Source: Cephalotus follicularis (taxonomy: Eukaryota; Streptophyta; Magnoliopsida; Oxalidales; Cephalotaceae). From it: a stretch of 64,000 bases of DNA. The DNA is taken from positions 1 to 64,000 of the forward strand of contig BDDD01005068.1 in NCBI GenBank assembly GCA_001972305.1, read 5' to 3'. The position numbers and the translations under genes are program-made. Positions 35,742 through 47,479 of this stretch are shown here, in pieces (position 1 is the stretch's first letter; each line of letters begins with the position of its first letter). A model generated the notes under the pieces. The model worked only from the letters and a program-made list of their open reading frames with translations, searched no databases and was not told the origin of the DNA.

Positions 35742-37461
35742 TGTAACGCCCGGTATTTTCCTAAATGTAATATTTTGATTTATGATGTAATCATTAATCT
35801 TGATTTAATGAGAATGATGAGTTTTAACCTCAAAAGATGCTTGTAAACCCTAGTTATGGACTTAGAGATGGAGTGTGTATGTTAAATCTTGAAACGGCGC
35901 TGTTTTGGCCAAAAGACATCGACGTCTTTTGGAAAGACGTCGACTCCTTTTTGAGCTAGGGCACACGTGAATGCATGGGCATGCACGTCGACTCGGGAAG
36001 GAGGCATCGACACCTTCTTACGATTGGACAAAGATATCGACGTCCAAGGAAAGACGTCGACGCCTTTGTATGAATGGCCAGCACGTTCTTCATCTGCAGA
36101 GGCAACATGCACGGGATTTGTTTAGGGGCTTACCTAACGCCCTTTTTGAGTGCTTTGTGGCGTGTTATGCATGTGGGTGTGTTGCCAGAACATGCCTCAC
36201 ATGGCTCGTGCAAGGGGGAATCCTCACCTGCTACCTGCAATGTAAAGAATGGTTAAAGAATGAAAAGGAAATGCAGAAAGGGAGTAGGTGAGAGAGAGTT
36301 GGAATGTGGCTGTCAAATGCCAGAATGAGGATGTCGGGGGAGAGCTTCTGCATAAAGGATACCCTCCCCACTTGTCTATCTCGTTTTACAAACACCAGGA
36401 GAGAGAGAGAGAGTGAAACAGTGACTGTGTGTATTCCACCATTGTTGAAGCTTGGAGCTTGGACCTTGAAGCTACTGGTGCAGCTACGGGACGGACCTAG
36501 AGGGGCTGTTGTGACTTCGTGGAATACTAAAAGAGGTGGACTTTCGGTTTCTAACTTGAAACCAGAGGTAGGGGAAAACCATACTGTAATTTTGGGTTTG
36601 ATATTAATACATGGTTTATGGTTCTGAATGTATAAAAATGCATGATTCTTGGATTGATACTGTTACTGGATTGATGCTATGATATGCTAGATGTGTTTAT
36701 AGTATCTACATGTTGGTTTCTTGCTGTGAAAACCTGTTGTTATGCATGATTGTGGGTTGTTAAAGCCACTGTTTGATAAGTCGTGAGGTTGAATAACTGT
36801 TGTTGTGGTCCTATGCGGACATACTGTACTGTACTGTTTACTGGTCCTTTATGGACATTACTGTGATTGTTGACGTAGCCCTGGCCGGGTTACTACTGCA
36901 CTGCTACTGTACACATATATTTTTATATATGTAACACTGATATTTTACTGTACTGATATACGTATTTTCATATATGTATAAATTGAGTCTCCACTGCACT
37001 GCATCATTTATGCATTCATATCATGACATGCATTATGTTGATCCCGATTTACTGTTATGACTTAGCCGAGTGAGGACAAAGGCTAACCCTACTGTAACAG
37101 ATTGATGGAGCGGTCTTGAGATGGAGCAAGCACGGAGATCTAAAGAGAAGACTTGTGATTTTCTCTTATTTTGGGTTGTTGAACATTTATCATGTTATTT
37201 GGATTTTGTAACATTGGATGTTTGTTATCTTGTACCGTTTTGTTCACGCTCCATTTTATGGGCGATTGACTTTTATGACCTGTATTTGTGTAGCGTGTGG
37301 TATGGGACGCACGTTACGTTTTGACAGCTTATGTTCTTTTATGCTTCCGCGACTGTTATGCTTGGAAAAAGTTTTAAGATTTACGGTTTTCACATGAGCT
37401 GTATTTATGTTAATTTCCTTTACCGCTTTAATGCTGCGTTTATTGTAAACGGGGTGTGACA
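35742..37461 (+). mobile_element. Solo LTR with perfect target duplication
   Basis: 1720 bp from TGTAACGCCCGG to ACGGGGTGTGACA, flanked by cttat (35737-35741 and 37462-37466). There is no primer site, polypurine tract or coding interior. It shares the block cttagccgagtgaggacaa (37065) with the G3 and G6 LTRs, in the same relative place. Solo LTRs arise by recombination between the two LTRs of one element. The longest frame inside is 107 codons and has no recognised domain. Confidence 0.93.
35915..36066. repeat. GTCGAC-type motif array in the solo LTR
   Basis: Aaagacatcgacgtctttt, aaagacgtcgactcc, acgtcgactcggg, gcatcgacacc, atatcgacgtcc and aaagacgtcgacgcc, between 173 and 325 bp from the LTR start. 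The flanks differ from the other two flavours (GACGTCGAC), and some sites are longer palindromes. Confidence 0.88.
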
Positions 37462-37466
37462 CTTAT

Positions 37467-38309
37467 TATGGAACTAACAACAACTTTCAATCAATTTAGG
37501 GATTATCATCCATTTACTTGAACCAAGTGCAACATTCAATATCATTTCCCATAATCCTAGAAGATGTTTAATCAATCATGTTAACAGGAGATTAAGTCTT
37601 CCTTTAACCTTACTGTCAGATTACAACAACACAGGGAGTTCGAATTCGAACTTACCAGGAGATGTTCAAGCTTCCAAGTTCCTACTTTGAGCTTCAACTC
37701 CAATCCCTCCAATGCAAGCTCCAATTTCTCTAGCAATTCCTTCTTTTCATAGTATTTTCTAACTCCCTTTCAGTTCTTGAACAGCTGATATAAAGGCTTT
37801 AGAAGTCTGAAATTGCCAGGCTCCATCACTCAATTCCCTTCATCTCCTTCTCCCTCTCTCACATGCACATGTTTCTCTTACTTTTCTTTCTTGATTCTTG
37901 CAGGTTGCAGGTTCTGCAATGCAGGTGGAACAGAGGCATGCAAGGCCTCTAATTGCATGTCCTGGCAGCTCTGTCTCGTGTAACACCTGCCCCCCCTAGC
38001 ATGCCACGCCACTGCCCTATCTCACCCTTGCGCAGACACATGTTTTGTCGAATTTCCAGTCGACTGGATGCATGGGTCAGTCGACTGTCCACAACACGCA
38101 CTAGGCAGTCGGCTGTTCCCCTGTGACAGTCGACTGTCCAAGGCTGTTTTAGGGTTTCTTGAGTTTGATTTTCACCAATTGCATCTCCATTCATCCCAAG
38201 CAATTACCAATCACAAAATTATGATAATTTGGCAGATAATTCAATTAAAATGTATATTTATTTTAAACATGGAAATCAATATATATTAATCGAATCTGCG
38301 GTTGTCACA
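37467..38309 (-). mobile_element. G5 LTR, part 2
   Basis: It continues part 1 after the solo LTR and ends GCGGTTGTCACA. A tttatatcagc TATA-like site (element sense) is at about 37785-37796. Array A at 38057-38139 has ccagtcgactgga, tcagtcgactgtcc, ggcagtcggctgtt and acagtcgactgtcc. Confidence 0.88.
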
Positions 38310-38467
38310 CTTCGTAGGTGACCTCAAGTCTATCCCACATTTCCTTGGTGGAAACGCAAGACGAAATTCTATTGAAATCATTAGAATTTTTGGCACAAAT
38401 GATGATATGCTTAGCCTTAGCATTTATTTGAACTCTTTTCCTATCATTATCATCATATAGATTCCTA
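38310..38467 (-). pseudogene. gag: Second copy of a copia gag fragment
   Basis: It encodes a segment equivalent to C1 Gag residues about 67-118 (RNLYDDNDRKRVQINAKAK and EMWDRL), with a few differences. It begins directly at the G5 LTR end and is cut by the assembly gap. It is distinct from the C1 gag at 42269-43689, so a second C1-like copy was involved. Confidence 0.85.
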
Positions 38468-39276
38468 NNNNNNNNNNNNNNNNNNNNNNNNNNNNNNNNN
38501 NNNNNNNNNNNNNNNNNNNNNNNNNNNNNNNNNNNNNNNNNNNNNNNNNNNNNNNNNNNNNNNNNNNNNNNNNNNNNNNNNNNNNNNNNNNNNNNNNNNN
38601 NNNNNNNNNNNNNNNNNNNNNNNNNNNNNNNNNNNNNNNNNNNNNNNNNNNNNNNNNNNNNNNNNNNNNNNNNNNNNNNNNNNNNNNNNNNNNNNNNNNN
38701 NNNNNNNNNNNNNNNNNNNNNNNNNNNNNNNNNNNNNNNNNNNNNNNNNNNNNNNNNNNNNNNNNNNNNNNNNNNNNNNNNNNNNNNNNNNNNNNNNNNN
38801 NNNNNNNNNNNNNNNNNNNNNNNNNNNNNNNNNNNNNNNNNNNNNNNNNNNNNNNNNNNNNNNNNNNNNNNNNNNNNNNNNNNNNNNNNNNNNNNNNNNN
38901 NNNNNNNNNNNNNNNNNNNNNNNNNNNNNNNNNNNNNNNNNNNNNNNNNNNNNNNNNNNNNNNNNNNNNNNNNNNNNNNNNNNNNNNNNNNNNNNNNNNN
39001 NNNNNNNNNNNNNNNNNNNNNNNNNNNNNNNNNNNNNNNNNNNNNNNNNNNNNNNNNNNNNNNNNNNNNNNNNNNNNNNNNNNNNNNNNNNNNNNNNNNN
39101 NNNNNNNNNNNNNNNNNNNNNNNNNNNNNNNNNNNNNNNNNNNNNNNNNNNNNNNNNNNNNNNNNNNNNNNNNNNNNNNNNNNNNNNNNNNNNNNNNNNN
39201 NNNNNNNNNNNNNNNNNNNNNNNNNNNNNNNNNNNNNNNNNNNNNNNNNNNNNNNNNNNNNNNNNNNNNNNNNNNN
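38468..39276. other. Assembly gap (809 N)
   Basis: A run of undetermined bases between a copia gag fragment and a gypsy LTR fragment. Reading frames drawn across it are meaningless. Confidence 1.
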
Positions 39277-39547
39277 CCTGTTCTGTCGAATTTCCAGTCG
39301 ACTGGATGCATCTGCCAGTCGACTGTCCTCAACACGCACTAGGCAGTCGGCTGTTCCCCTGTGATAGTCGACTGTCCAAGGCTGTTTTAGGGTTTCATGA
39401 GTCCGGTTTTCACCAAACGAACCTCCCATCAATCCAAGCAATTACCAATCACAAAATTATGATAATTTGGCAGATAATTCAATTAAAATGTATATTTATT
39501 TTAAACATGGAAATCAATATACATTAATCGAATCTGCGGTTGTCACA
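39277..39547 (-). mobile_element. G5 LTR end fragment beside the gap
   Basis: It closely matches 38043-38309, including array A at 39295-39378, and is followed by a polypurine tract (on + ttcctccctccttaag, 39548 onward), so this is a true 3' LTR edge. Confidence 0.9.
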
Positions 39548-42090
39548 TTCCTCCCTCCTTAAGAAAAGTCATCCTCGAATTTTGCCCTTACATTCCGAAC
39601 AAGGGTGGAAATGTCTCTATCATTTCGTCCTCACGTTCCCACGTAGCTTCCTCAGCTCCGTGGAACGTCACAGCACTCATACCATCGAAATGGTCTCGTT
39701 CCTCGGTACCCCTTTTTCCATTCGATCCATTGTCACTTAGGCAATTCCGATACAAAGTCCATGGTCACCTGATCCCATTTCTTTCCAACCACTGGCAGAG
39801 ATTGTAGTATTCTATCAGATTTTTGATGTTCAGCTTCCTCTCGCTGACCGGTCAACATCTTGCTACTTATTCAGTAGCTTCCCGTTTCTTATCGCTCTAC
39901 CAGAAACTCTTTTCCAGGTTGTGCCACATCTTGGTACTTCCTGGGTGGATTCTGTAGTTCAACTGGTGAGCTTGTTGCAGTAGCTCATCCTTGATGCTCT
40001 TGACATCCGGAACATATATCCTTCCTCGGAACCTCGATATGTCATTAGTACGAATGGAGAACTCAGGTTCAGAGTCTCGGTTCTGACGGATACTGCACAA
40101 TTCAGAGTCGCTATACTGAGCAGTCAGAATGCGCTCCAGAAGTTTCGATTGTGCCCTCATACTTGCCACAATAACTTCACGGAAAACCATGAACGGATTC
40201 CATCTCTGAAACTCCTTCAATAGTTCCCACTGTGGACCCGTTGTCCCAGCAATCATTGCCTTGCGACTTAGCGCAACGGTCACTACATCCGCCTTTTCTG
40301 GTTGGTATTGAATGTGGCAGTTGTAGTCATTAAGGAATACCATCCATCGTCTCTGTCCCATGTTGAGCTCCTTCTGAAAAAACAAATATCTTAAACCCTT
40401 AGTTAGCAGAGATCTCAAACTGAGCCCCATAGGTGTAGTGCTTCCATTTCTGCAAGGCAAACGCTATGGCTGCCAACTCAAGATCATGTACGGAATAACT
40501 TTCCTCATCCAGCTTAACTTCTTCGATGCGTATACAATCGCCCTACCATGTTGCATAAGAACGCATTCCAATCCTTTCCCAGAAGCACCAGTGTAGACAG
40601 TAAATCCTTTATTACCCTCAGGTAACGCCAACACTGGGGCCAAAACCAATCGACTCTTCAACTTTTGGAAACTTGTCTCACAAGACTCGTCCCACATAAA
40701 ACCAGACTTCTTCAGAGTCTACTGTGTCAGTGGTGTAGCAAGTTTCAAAACTCCTTGACGAATCTCCGATAATAGCCAGTCAATCCCAAGAGCTACGAAT
40801 CTCCATAACGTTCCTCGGTTGGGGCCAATCAACAATGCTTTTCAATCCTCGAGGAATCCACTGACGGTCCTTCACTTGACACTATGTGACTTAGGGAGTC
40901 ACATGATCCAGCCAAAATTCGCACTTGCTGAATTTAGCGGGCAGCTGTCCTTTCCGTAGTGTTTGCAACACCATCTTCAAGTACTGCATGTGTTCCTCAA
41001 CACTCTCTAGTTAGATCATAATGTCATCTAAAATATCATGACGAACTGATCAAGGTAAGGTTGGAACACTCTGTTCATCTGACATATAGGCTGCAGGTGC
41101 ATTAGTCGAACCAACGGCAGTATCAGCTCATAGTGTCCATGTCTGGTTCGAATGTGGGTTTCTCCCCATCACCTTCTCGGATTCTCAACTAATGATAACC
41201 TGTCCTTAGGTCAAGTTCGGAGGATACAGTTGAGCCTCGCAATTGGTCGAACGACTCCTCAATATGTGGCAGAGGATACTTGTTCTTCCCAGTCACTTGG
41301 TTTAGCAGCCTATAACCAATGCATAGCCGCATCGATCCATCCTTCCTTCACGAACAGAACCGGTGCTCCTCACGGTGATGCACTCGGTCTGATAAAGTCC
41401 TTATCAAGGTAATCCTGAAATTGAACCTTCAACTCTTCCTGTTCAGCAGAAGCCATTCGTTACAGTGCTCTGGATATAGGAGCAGTCCCGGATCATCTTT
41501 CGATACTGAACTCTCGCTATCAGGATCGCACCATCATCCATTCTCGCATTGGTCAGCAGGAAGTCGCTAGTTGGCCATTCGCCTCCCATTACATATGTAA
41601 ACAAACGGTGATACTATGCAAGTCATACAGAAACATGATGCAATGAATGCGTATGTGACCCCAAGGTCAATTAACACACTAGCATTTATATATCTCATAT
41701 CAGTTATATCTTATTGGGTAAGTATAACTTTACCTCGCATGATTCTTTTGCCCATGTCTACTCGCGGTTGTACAGCCGCGCCACTTCCACTAGCTCCGTC
41801 ATTACTCGGTTGAGTTTTCCTATGGAAACACCCGTTCACATGATGATCAGATGAACCACATCGCAGGCACTTCCCTGCCTTCTTCCAGCACTCAGTTTCC
41901 TCATGATTTGGAAGACCACAAAAGCTACATCCTCCAAAATTCGGGTGACCACGTCGGGTAGGAGCCCTTGAGTGAGAAGTATCTCTAGTAGCAGTCTGAC
42001 GAGGCTGTTTGGAAGTTCGCCTAGACCGTCCGGAACGTTGTCCAACCTGTTGTGCTTGAACATACCATCGCTGCCTTTCCCTCATGTGAG
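39548..42090 (-). pseudogene. gag-pol: G5 gypsy gag-pol remnant with large deletions and frameshifts
   Basis: On the - strand, from 42100 down: a Gag end with zinc knuckles (CSFCGLPNHEETEC and a CLRCGSSDHHVNGC-like second one), a largely deleted protease, an RT remnant (about 40750-41450), RNase H (40697-40464), the connection to integrase (40460-39897) and the chromodomain-like tail (about 39740-39590). The integrase catalytic core is missing: the tail is joined at about 39732 to the integrase N-terminal side, skipping roughly 880 bp present in G3. Many one-base indels distinguish it from G3 and G6, which have none. Confidence 0.85.
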
Positions 42091-42268
42091 CACTGTCCAA
42101 GGCTGTTTTAGGGTTTCTTTAGTTTGATTTTCACCAATTGCATCTCCATTCATCCCAAGCAATTACCAATCACAAAATTATGATAATTGGGCAGATAATT
42201 CAATTAAAATGTATATTTATTTTAAACATGGAAATCAATATACATTAATCGAATCTGCGGTTGTCACA
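42091..42268 (-). mobile_element. G5 LTR end fragment next to C1 gag
   Basis: It holds only the last 178 bp of the LTR (on +), starting at actgtccaaggctgttttag and ending GCGGTTGTCACA. It follows Gag sequence directly, so the primer site, the Gag start and most of this LTR have been deleted. Confidence 0.88.
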
Positions 42269-43689
42269 AGCTTAACATTATTCATCTCCTCATATCCTAG
42301 TCCGGCTTTATCAAAGACACACCTTTGCATGCCAAGGAGATTTTCAAGCTTCTCACTACTATTAGAAAACTTTGAGAAAGTTTTCTTTAATGCTTCTATT
42401 TCTTCCTTAAGATTTATATTTTCCTTTTCTAGATATGCTACTTCATTCTCTAGAAGATCTACTTCAATTTCGTTCGAGTTTTCTTCTTTAGCTAAATTTA
42501 TTGATTTACGTTCATCGTTTTCATTTACGAATGACTTAACCTTTTTCTTTAATGATGCAATCATTGAACTATACTTCTCTACTATTAAAACAAGTTCATC
42601 ATATGTTATCTCATCGCTCTCTTCTTCTTCTTCTTCTTCCTCTAAGGCCATCAAGGCTATTTGAGCCACTTCTTCATTTGAGTCTCCATCCGAGCCAGAC
42701 TCATCACTATCATCCCAAGTTGCAATCATGGCTTTCTTGTTCTTCTTCTTTAGGAGGTCCTTCTTTTTGAGCCGAGGGCAATCGCTTTTGTAGTGCCCCG
42801 GTTTATTGCATTCGAAACATATGATCTCTTCCTTTTTGCTTGTCTCTCCCTTTTGGTGAACTTTTTTGTTTGGCTTTCCACCAAACTTCTTCTTGCTAGA
42901 TAGGAATTTTTTGAACTTTCGTGTGATAAGGGCTAGCTCTTCATCATCATCATCATCGTCCTCAGAATCTTCGATTTGGGACGATTTTAAAGCAACCATC
43001 TTCTTCTTCTTCTCTTTTTCTTCATCATCATCCTTCTTTTGCATTGAGAGTTCATGAGTCATTAATGACCCAAGAAGATCTTCTAGTGGAAGGACATTGA
43101 GATTCTTTACTTCTTCAATTGCGGTGACCTTCGGCATCCAAGACCTTGGTAAGAACCTAAGAATGTTTTTCACCATTTCACTATTAGAATATATTTTATC
43201 TAAAGCTTGTAATGCATTAATGATATTTGTAAATCTAGAGAACATGGATTTAATGTCTTCGTTCTCATTCATGGTGAACATTTCATATTCATGGACTAGC
43301 ATGCTAATCTTAGCTTCCTTAACTTGATTTGTTCCTTCATAGGTGACCTGAAGTCTATCCCACATTTCCTTGGCAGAAATGCAAGACGAAATCCTATTGA
43401 AGTCATTAGAGTTTATAGCACAAATAATAATGTGTTTAGCCTTAGCATTTATTTGAACTCTTTTTCTATCATTATCATCATAAAGATTTCTAGGCTTAGG
43501 AACTACATCCCAGTTTTCAAGTGTGACAGTGGGGAGATTTGGACCATCAACTATAAGGTCCCATAAGTTGTAGTCAAGGGATTGAATGAAAATGGTCATC
43601 TTAGCCTTCCAATGGCCATAGTTGTTGCCATCGAAGAAAGGGGGTTTTGAGATATTTTGGCTCTCTCCTACGTTTGAGTTCATTGTCAT
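42269..43689 (-). CDS. gag: C1 Gag polyprotein (UBN2 type, CCHC zinc knuckle)
   Basis: This frame is open from the ATG at 43689 for about 474 codons up to the G5 junction. Another 10 codons read into G5 LTR and are not Gag. Residues 17-40 look like the DUF4219-type N-terminus (PPFFDGNNYGHWKAKM). Residues about 70-190 form a UBN2-like core (EMWDRLQVTYEG, VHEYEMFTMNENEDI). The knuckle CFECNKPGHYKSDC is at about 291-304, between acidic runs (about 243-251 and 353-362). A probable coiled coil spans about 405-450. It would form the particle shell and package RNA. Pol sequence is lost after it, so the element cannot move by itself. The intact frame suggests that C1 is younger than C2 and G1. Confidence 0.9.
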
Positions 43690-43735
43690 CCTAGATCGTT
43701 AAAGGCTCTAGCACTTAAGAATTATAAGCCTACCT

Positions 43736-43746
43736 CTCTGATACCA
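43736..43746 (-). other. Primer-binding site of C1
   Basis: TGGTATCAGAG on the - strand, 2 bases beyond the LTR end. Confidence 0.93.
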
Positions 43747-43748
43747 AT

Positions 43749-44908
43749 TGAATAAACTATAAGGGGGGGTGAATTGTAGTTTCTAAAAATAATTGAATTT
43801 TTTGAAATTTTAATTTAACAAACCAATGAACAAGTATGTATGCAAATAAAAGTAATAAAATAAACAATTCAAAGATAGAGAGTTAGAGAGTTTGCAAACA
43901 CGATTTTTAGAGTGGTTCGGCGTAACTCTTGCCTACGTCCACTTTTCCCAAGGATCTCTTTGAGTTTCCACTATTCTCTGAATAAAATTCCGGGTGTTGT
44001 TCGGTACACCTTTGTGATTGACCTCAATCACTTACAACTCTCTTTGGGTTCACTCCCCAATTTCTTTTAGGGTTCACTCCCTTATTACAATCAAAGTGGA
44101 TAGAATAAAGTTTTGTTCCAAACCTCTCAAAAGGTTAGATTTTACAAGATGAAATTGCTCAATCTGAGTTGGAAACAAATATTTGATAGGATACAAAATG
44201 AGGGTTTTTTGATAGAACTTCTTGATTTTGAATGCTTGTTGTTTGTTTCTTGAATGATCTTTTGTATTTGATGTCACTTGTGTTCTTCTCCCCTTTCTCT
44301 TCAAAAAAACTTTGTATATATATGTTTCTTGCCTCAGAGATCCGTTGGGTAAGTCTTCAAACTTGGTGCATCAAAACGGCGCTTTAAAAACTCTGTCAGA
44401 AATCTTTTCAGCCGTGCAAAGTGTCGACTGTCTCCCTCAAAGCGTCGACGCTTATATGACCGTTAGGTATTTTAATTTGAATTTTTCGAGTCAAAGCGCA
44501 GGCATTCTGGATGTTGGAGTCGATTGTTGCCTCAAAGCGCTGACGGTTAGATCAAAGCATCGCCGCTTTTGACAAATTGAATTCCATCTTAAGTCACTGG
44601 TTTAATCAGCAGACTCCGTGTGTCAAAGCGCAGATGCTTTGACTTAAAGCGCAGGCGCTTAAATGTAGGCGTCGACGGTTTGAACATTTGTTCCTCTCCT
44701 CAAAACACTTCAATGGTAGACGCTTTGTTCATTATCTCGACTGTTGTACAAAGCGCTGACGCTTTATTTCTGAGCGTCGATGCTTTAACCTGTTTCTGTA
44801 GTTTTTCTTGCTGTTTTGCGCATTCCATGTTTTTCTTGCACATAAAGAAACTTGGTTAAACACAAATATGTTATCATCAAAACTAGGATTGAGACATAAA
44901 TGTCAACA
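43749..44908 (-). mobile_element. 5' LTR of C1
   Basis: 1160 bp, on + from TGAATAAACTATAAGG to ATGTCAACA, followed by the duplicated cataa. A TATA-like run (tatatatac, element sense) is at about 44316-44326. The GTCGAC array at 44417-44790 lies upstream of it. Confidence 0.94.
44417..44790. repeat. GTCGAC-type motif array in the C1 5' LTR, both flavours
   Basis: Agtgtcgactgtctc and aaagcgtcgacgctta stand side by side, followed by ggagtcgattgttgcc, aaagcgctgacgg, gcatcgccgc, gcgtcgacggtttg, aaagcgctgacgctt and gagcgtcgatgcttta. Both the CAGTCGACTG-like and AAGCGTCGACGCTT-like types occur in one copia LTR. Confidence 0.88.
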
Positions 44909-44913
44909 CATAA

Positions 44914-45519
44914 GAAGAATAATAATCAAAACAGAGATAGGGGACAACAGTGACCGCCGGGTAATGATCAGAGGCATGTTCAGGGAGCTACAGGTGGGGG
45001 TAACTCCAACAATGTTCAAATAGCACAGTGTGATACTTGTGGGAAGTGGCATCCTGTTGGAACATGTTATAAGGCCACTGGGGCGTGTTTCATATATGGA
45101 CAGATGGGTCATTGCTTTAAGGATTGTCCAGATCCTCGTGCAAAGAATAAAGGAGGAAATAGTAATGATGCGGGACAGCGCAACGTGGGAGGCAAAGTCT
45201 TCGCAATGATGACTCACCATGCTGCTAATGCTTCAGGTATAGTTTGGGGTCTTCTTTTTGTTGGTAATCATAAAGCTTTTGTACTGTATGATACTGGATC
45301 GACTCATTCTGTGATAGCAAGATCTTTTGTTCGGCATCTTGGGGCGCCTTCTCAGTCTCTTGAGCCAGTTCTGGTTCTTTTGACCCCTATAGGGACTTCT
45401 GTTGTTATATCTGAGTGTTTTCATGATTGCCCTGTTATTTTCGATGACAAAATATGTGAGGCAGACCTTCTCCCGATGGATTTGCATGATTTCAATATGA
45501 TTCTGGGTATGGATTAGAT
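44914..45519 (+). pseudogene. gag-pro: G1 gag end and protease
   Basis: After the duplicated cataa, G1 resumes in the basic linker, then CDTCGKWHPVGTC and a damaged second knuckle CFIYGQMGHCFKDC (its second cysteine is tyrosine). An open stretch from 45104 leads into the protease with active site LYDTGSTHS (D-T-G) and ends at LHDFNMILGMD, where TAG replaces the usual tryptophan. The protease cleaves Gag-Pol. Confidence 0.9.
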
Positions 45520-46102
45520 CGTCATCGTGCTTCGATTGATTGTCACACTCGAAGGATTTTATTTGGACATGTGGATTGACCTGATTTTATTTATCAGGGT
45601 TCATGGCCTAGGAAGGAGGTTAAGATTATTTCAGCTTTGAAGGCTCGGAAGTTGGTGGCTAAGGGCGCTGAAGGATTCTTAGCTGTTGTGAAGGATGTCT
45701 CTAAGGACGAACCTCGCATTGATGATTATCCTATCGTTAGAAAGTTTCGAGATGTGTTTCCGGATGAGTTACCAGGATTTCCACAGGTACCATCGAAATC
45801 ATTCCTAGAGCGGGACCCATATCAAAAGCCCCTTACAGGATGGAACTGCTTCAGTTGCAAGAATTGAAGGAGCAGTTGTAAGAATTGTTGGATTGGGGTT
45901 TCATTCGGCCGAGTGTTTCACCATGGGGTGCTCCGACTTTATTTGTTAAGAAGAAGGACGGTTATATAAGGTTGTGCATTGACTACAGAGAGTTGAATCG
46001 GATCACTATCTGGAATAAATACTCTTTACCTCGGATTGATGACCTGTTTGATCAACTGTAGGGAGCAAGGTATTTTTCTATGATATATTTGAGGTCCGGA
46101 TA
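45520..46102 (+). pseudogene. pol: G1 protease-RT linker and RT N-terminus
   Basis: It includes EGFLAVVKDVSKDEP and FRDVFPDELPG (linker), then [21 protein letters not shown] and [11 protein letters not shown] of the gypsy RT, with stops and frame changes. It is cut at LRSG, the ggata target of G6; the following residues YHQL resume at 55783. Confidence 0.9.
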
Positions 46103-47293
46103 TGCCACACCCCCGTTTTCCAAATTAAGACAACATATAAAGTGGTAAGGCAATCAACATAATATAATTCAGCTCATGCAATTTACCAATAAATAAAAAA
46201 ACCTTCGATAGCGGAAGCAATAACATAAATGAGCCGAAATTAAACATGCATCATGCATCCCATACTACGTGATGCCCAACAAGTTTATAGTAAAACCCAA
46301 ACCCATAAATGTCGATCGCCCATAAACGGAGCGTGAAATAATACAGTACGAGATAACAATAATAACCCAAGTTACAAATCCAAATTACATAATCATTGTT
46401 CCATAATCCAGTACATAAAATAAGAGAAACTACATAGTCTTATCTTTAAGTCTCCAAGCATGCCCCATCTCACAAACCACTCTATCAATCTGTTACAGTA
46501 GGGGTTAGCCTTCGTCCTCACTCAGCTAAGTAGAAAAGTTTATGAATACAGTTTAAGGTCAAGGTAATACGTAACATGAATGAATGCATAGTGATGCAGC
46601 ATGATATGAAATTTTCACAATAATTATAACTCCGTATATACATATAAAAATATATGCATGTTCACCGTACAAGAATAACTCCGTAAGTTGTATCAACACA
46701 AGCAATAAGTATGTCCCAAAAGGAACCAGACAAACAAGTCGTCATAACCGTCGCCACCTCCTGGCCCCAACGTCATGCACTCTTATCCCATCCCGTTTGC
46801 GAACGGTTTGTAGCAAGTCCTCCGTATGTTGTTTACCACGGCGGCTAACCCAACAGCAAGTTACTAGCACAGCGGCTGAGTAATCAACAAGCACAAGCAT
46901 TACATCGTACAAGTCAAGCAATAAAATATAATTACTTGATCAAATATAATTGTTTAAAATATATTACTCCGTTCACAAGTTGAAATAAGTTATAAAACTT
47001 AAAACAATACATTTGGATTGCGTAGTCAATCCTTTAAAACATTTCTCCGTCTTTGGGGATACTTCCCCAGCAAATTAAAAAATATATAAAATCATATGTT
47101 TGACAAATATATATTTTCGTACAATAATGATTATAATAATCATGCAAGCTTTTCAAAATGGTTAACACTTTTTAGAAATCAACCATAATGCAATTCACGG
47201 TAATAATGCAAACATATGCTCAGAATGGACCTAGGGTTGTTGGTAATTAACCTAGGCCTATCCCCTTCTCTAAAAGTCCCATTTCTGCTGTAA

Positions 47294-47479
47294 CAGTCGA
47301 CTGTTCTTCCCAAGCAGTCGACTTGTTCATCACGAACATTAGGCCGTCGACTGCCTTCCTTCGACAGTCGACTGTTCTGGGTAAAACGCATGCACAGTCG
47401 ACTGTTATTACATGTCAGTCGACTGGATGTTTGAGTAGTCGACTGTTTTAAACAAACAGTCGACTGTTCTGGGTTGGAC
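47294..47479. repeat. CAGTCGACTG motif array B in the G6 3' LTR
   Basis: Eight or nine sites in 186 bp, mostly exact cagtcgactg cores with gtt or gga after them. The right LTR has the same at 54413-54630 with one extra pair of sites (acagtcggctgga and tcagtcgactgtt near 54434-54465), which accounts for most of the LTR length difference. Confidence 0.94.

Larger units (their letters stand above)
34328..42268 (-). mobile_element. Rearranged gypsy region G5 inside C1
   Basis: It consists of a G3-like LTR lacking its first part on + (34328-35741 and 37467-38309, split by a solo LTR), a scrap of copia gag, an assembly gap, a second LTR end (39277-39547), a heavily deleted gypsy interior (39548-42090) and a third LTR end (42091-42268). 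All LTR pieces end (on +) GCGGTTGTCACA. No target duplication is visible. It fills the place of the missing C1 protease-integrase-RT, so insertion was accompanied or followed by deletion, or the assembly is faulty. Confidence 0.7.
30374..44908 (-). mobile_element. Sirevirus-like Ty1/copia element C1, interrupted by G5
   Basis: It is flanked by a perfect cataa duplication inside G1 gag. LTRs are 1030 bp (left, with an internal deletion near its 3' end) and 1160 bp (right), starting TGTTGACATTTATGTC on the element strand. On the - strand: primer site, Gag, a gap where protease, integrase and most RT should be (replaced by G5), RT end plus RNase H, an accessory reading frame, several polypurine tracts and the 3' LTR. 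The extra frame and repeated polypurine tracts are known traits of the Sirevirus group. Confidence 0.93.

Noticed and set aside
36304..36627. 107-codon frame in the solo LTR
   Set aside because: No domain and no counterpart in related LTRs; the length is compatible with chance.
38305..39441. A long frame of 378 codons
   Set aside because: It runs through 809 undetermined bases; only the copia gag scrap at its end is real.
42235..42268. Last ten codons of the C1 gag reading
   Set aside because: They are translated G5 LTR sequence, a chance fusion at the junction.
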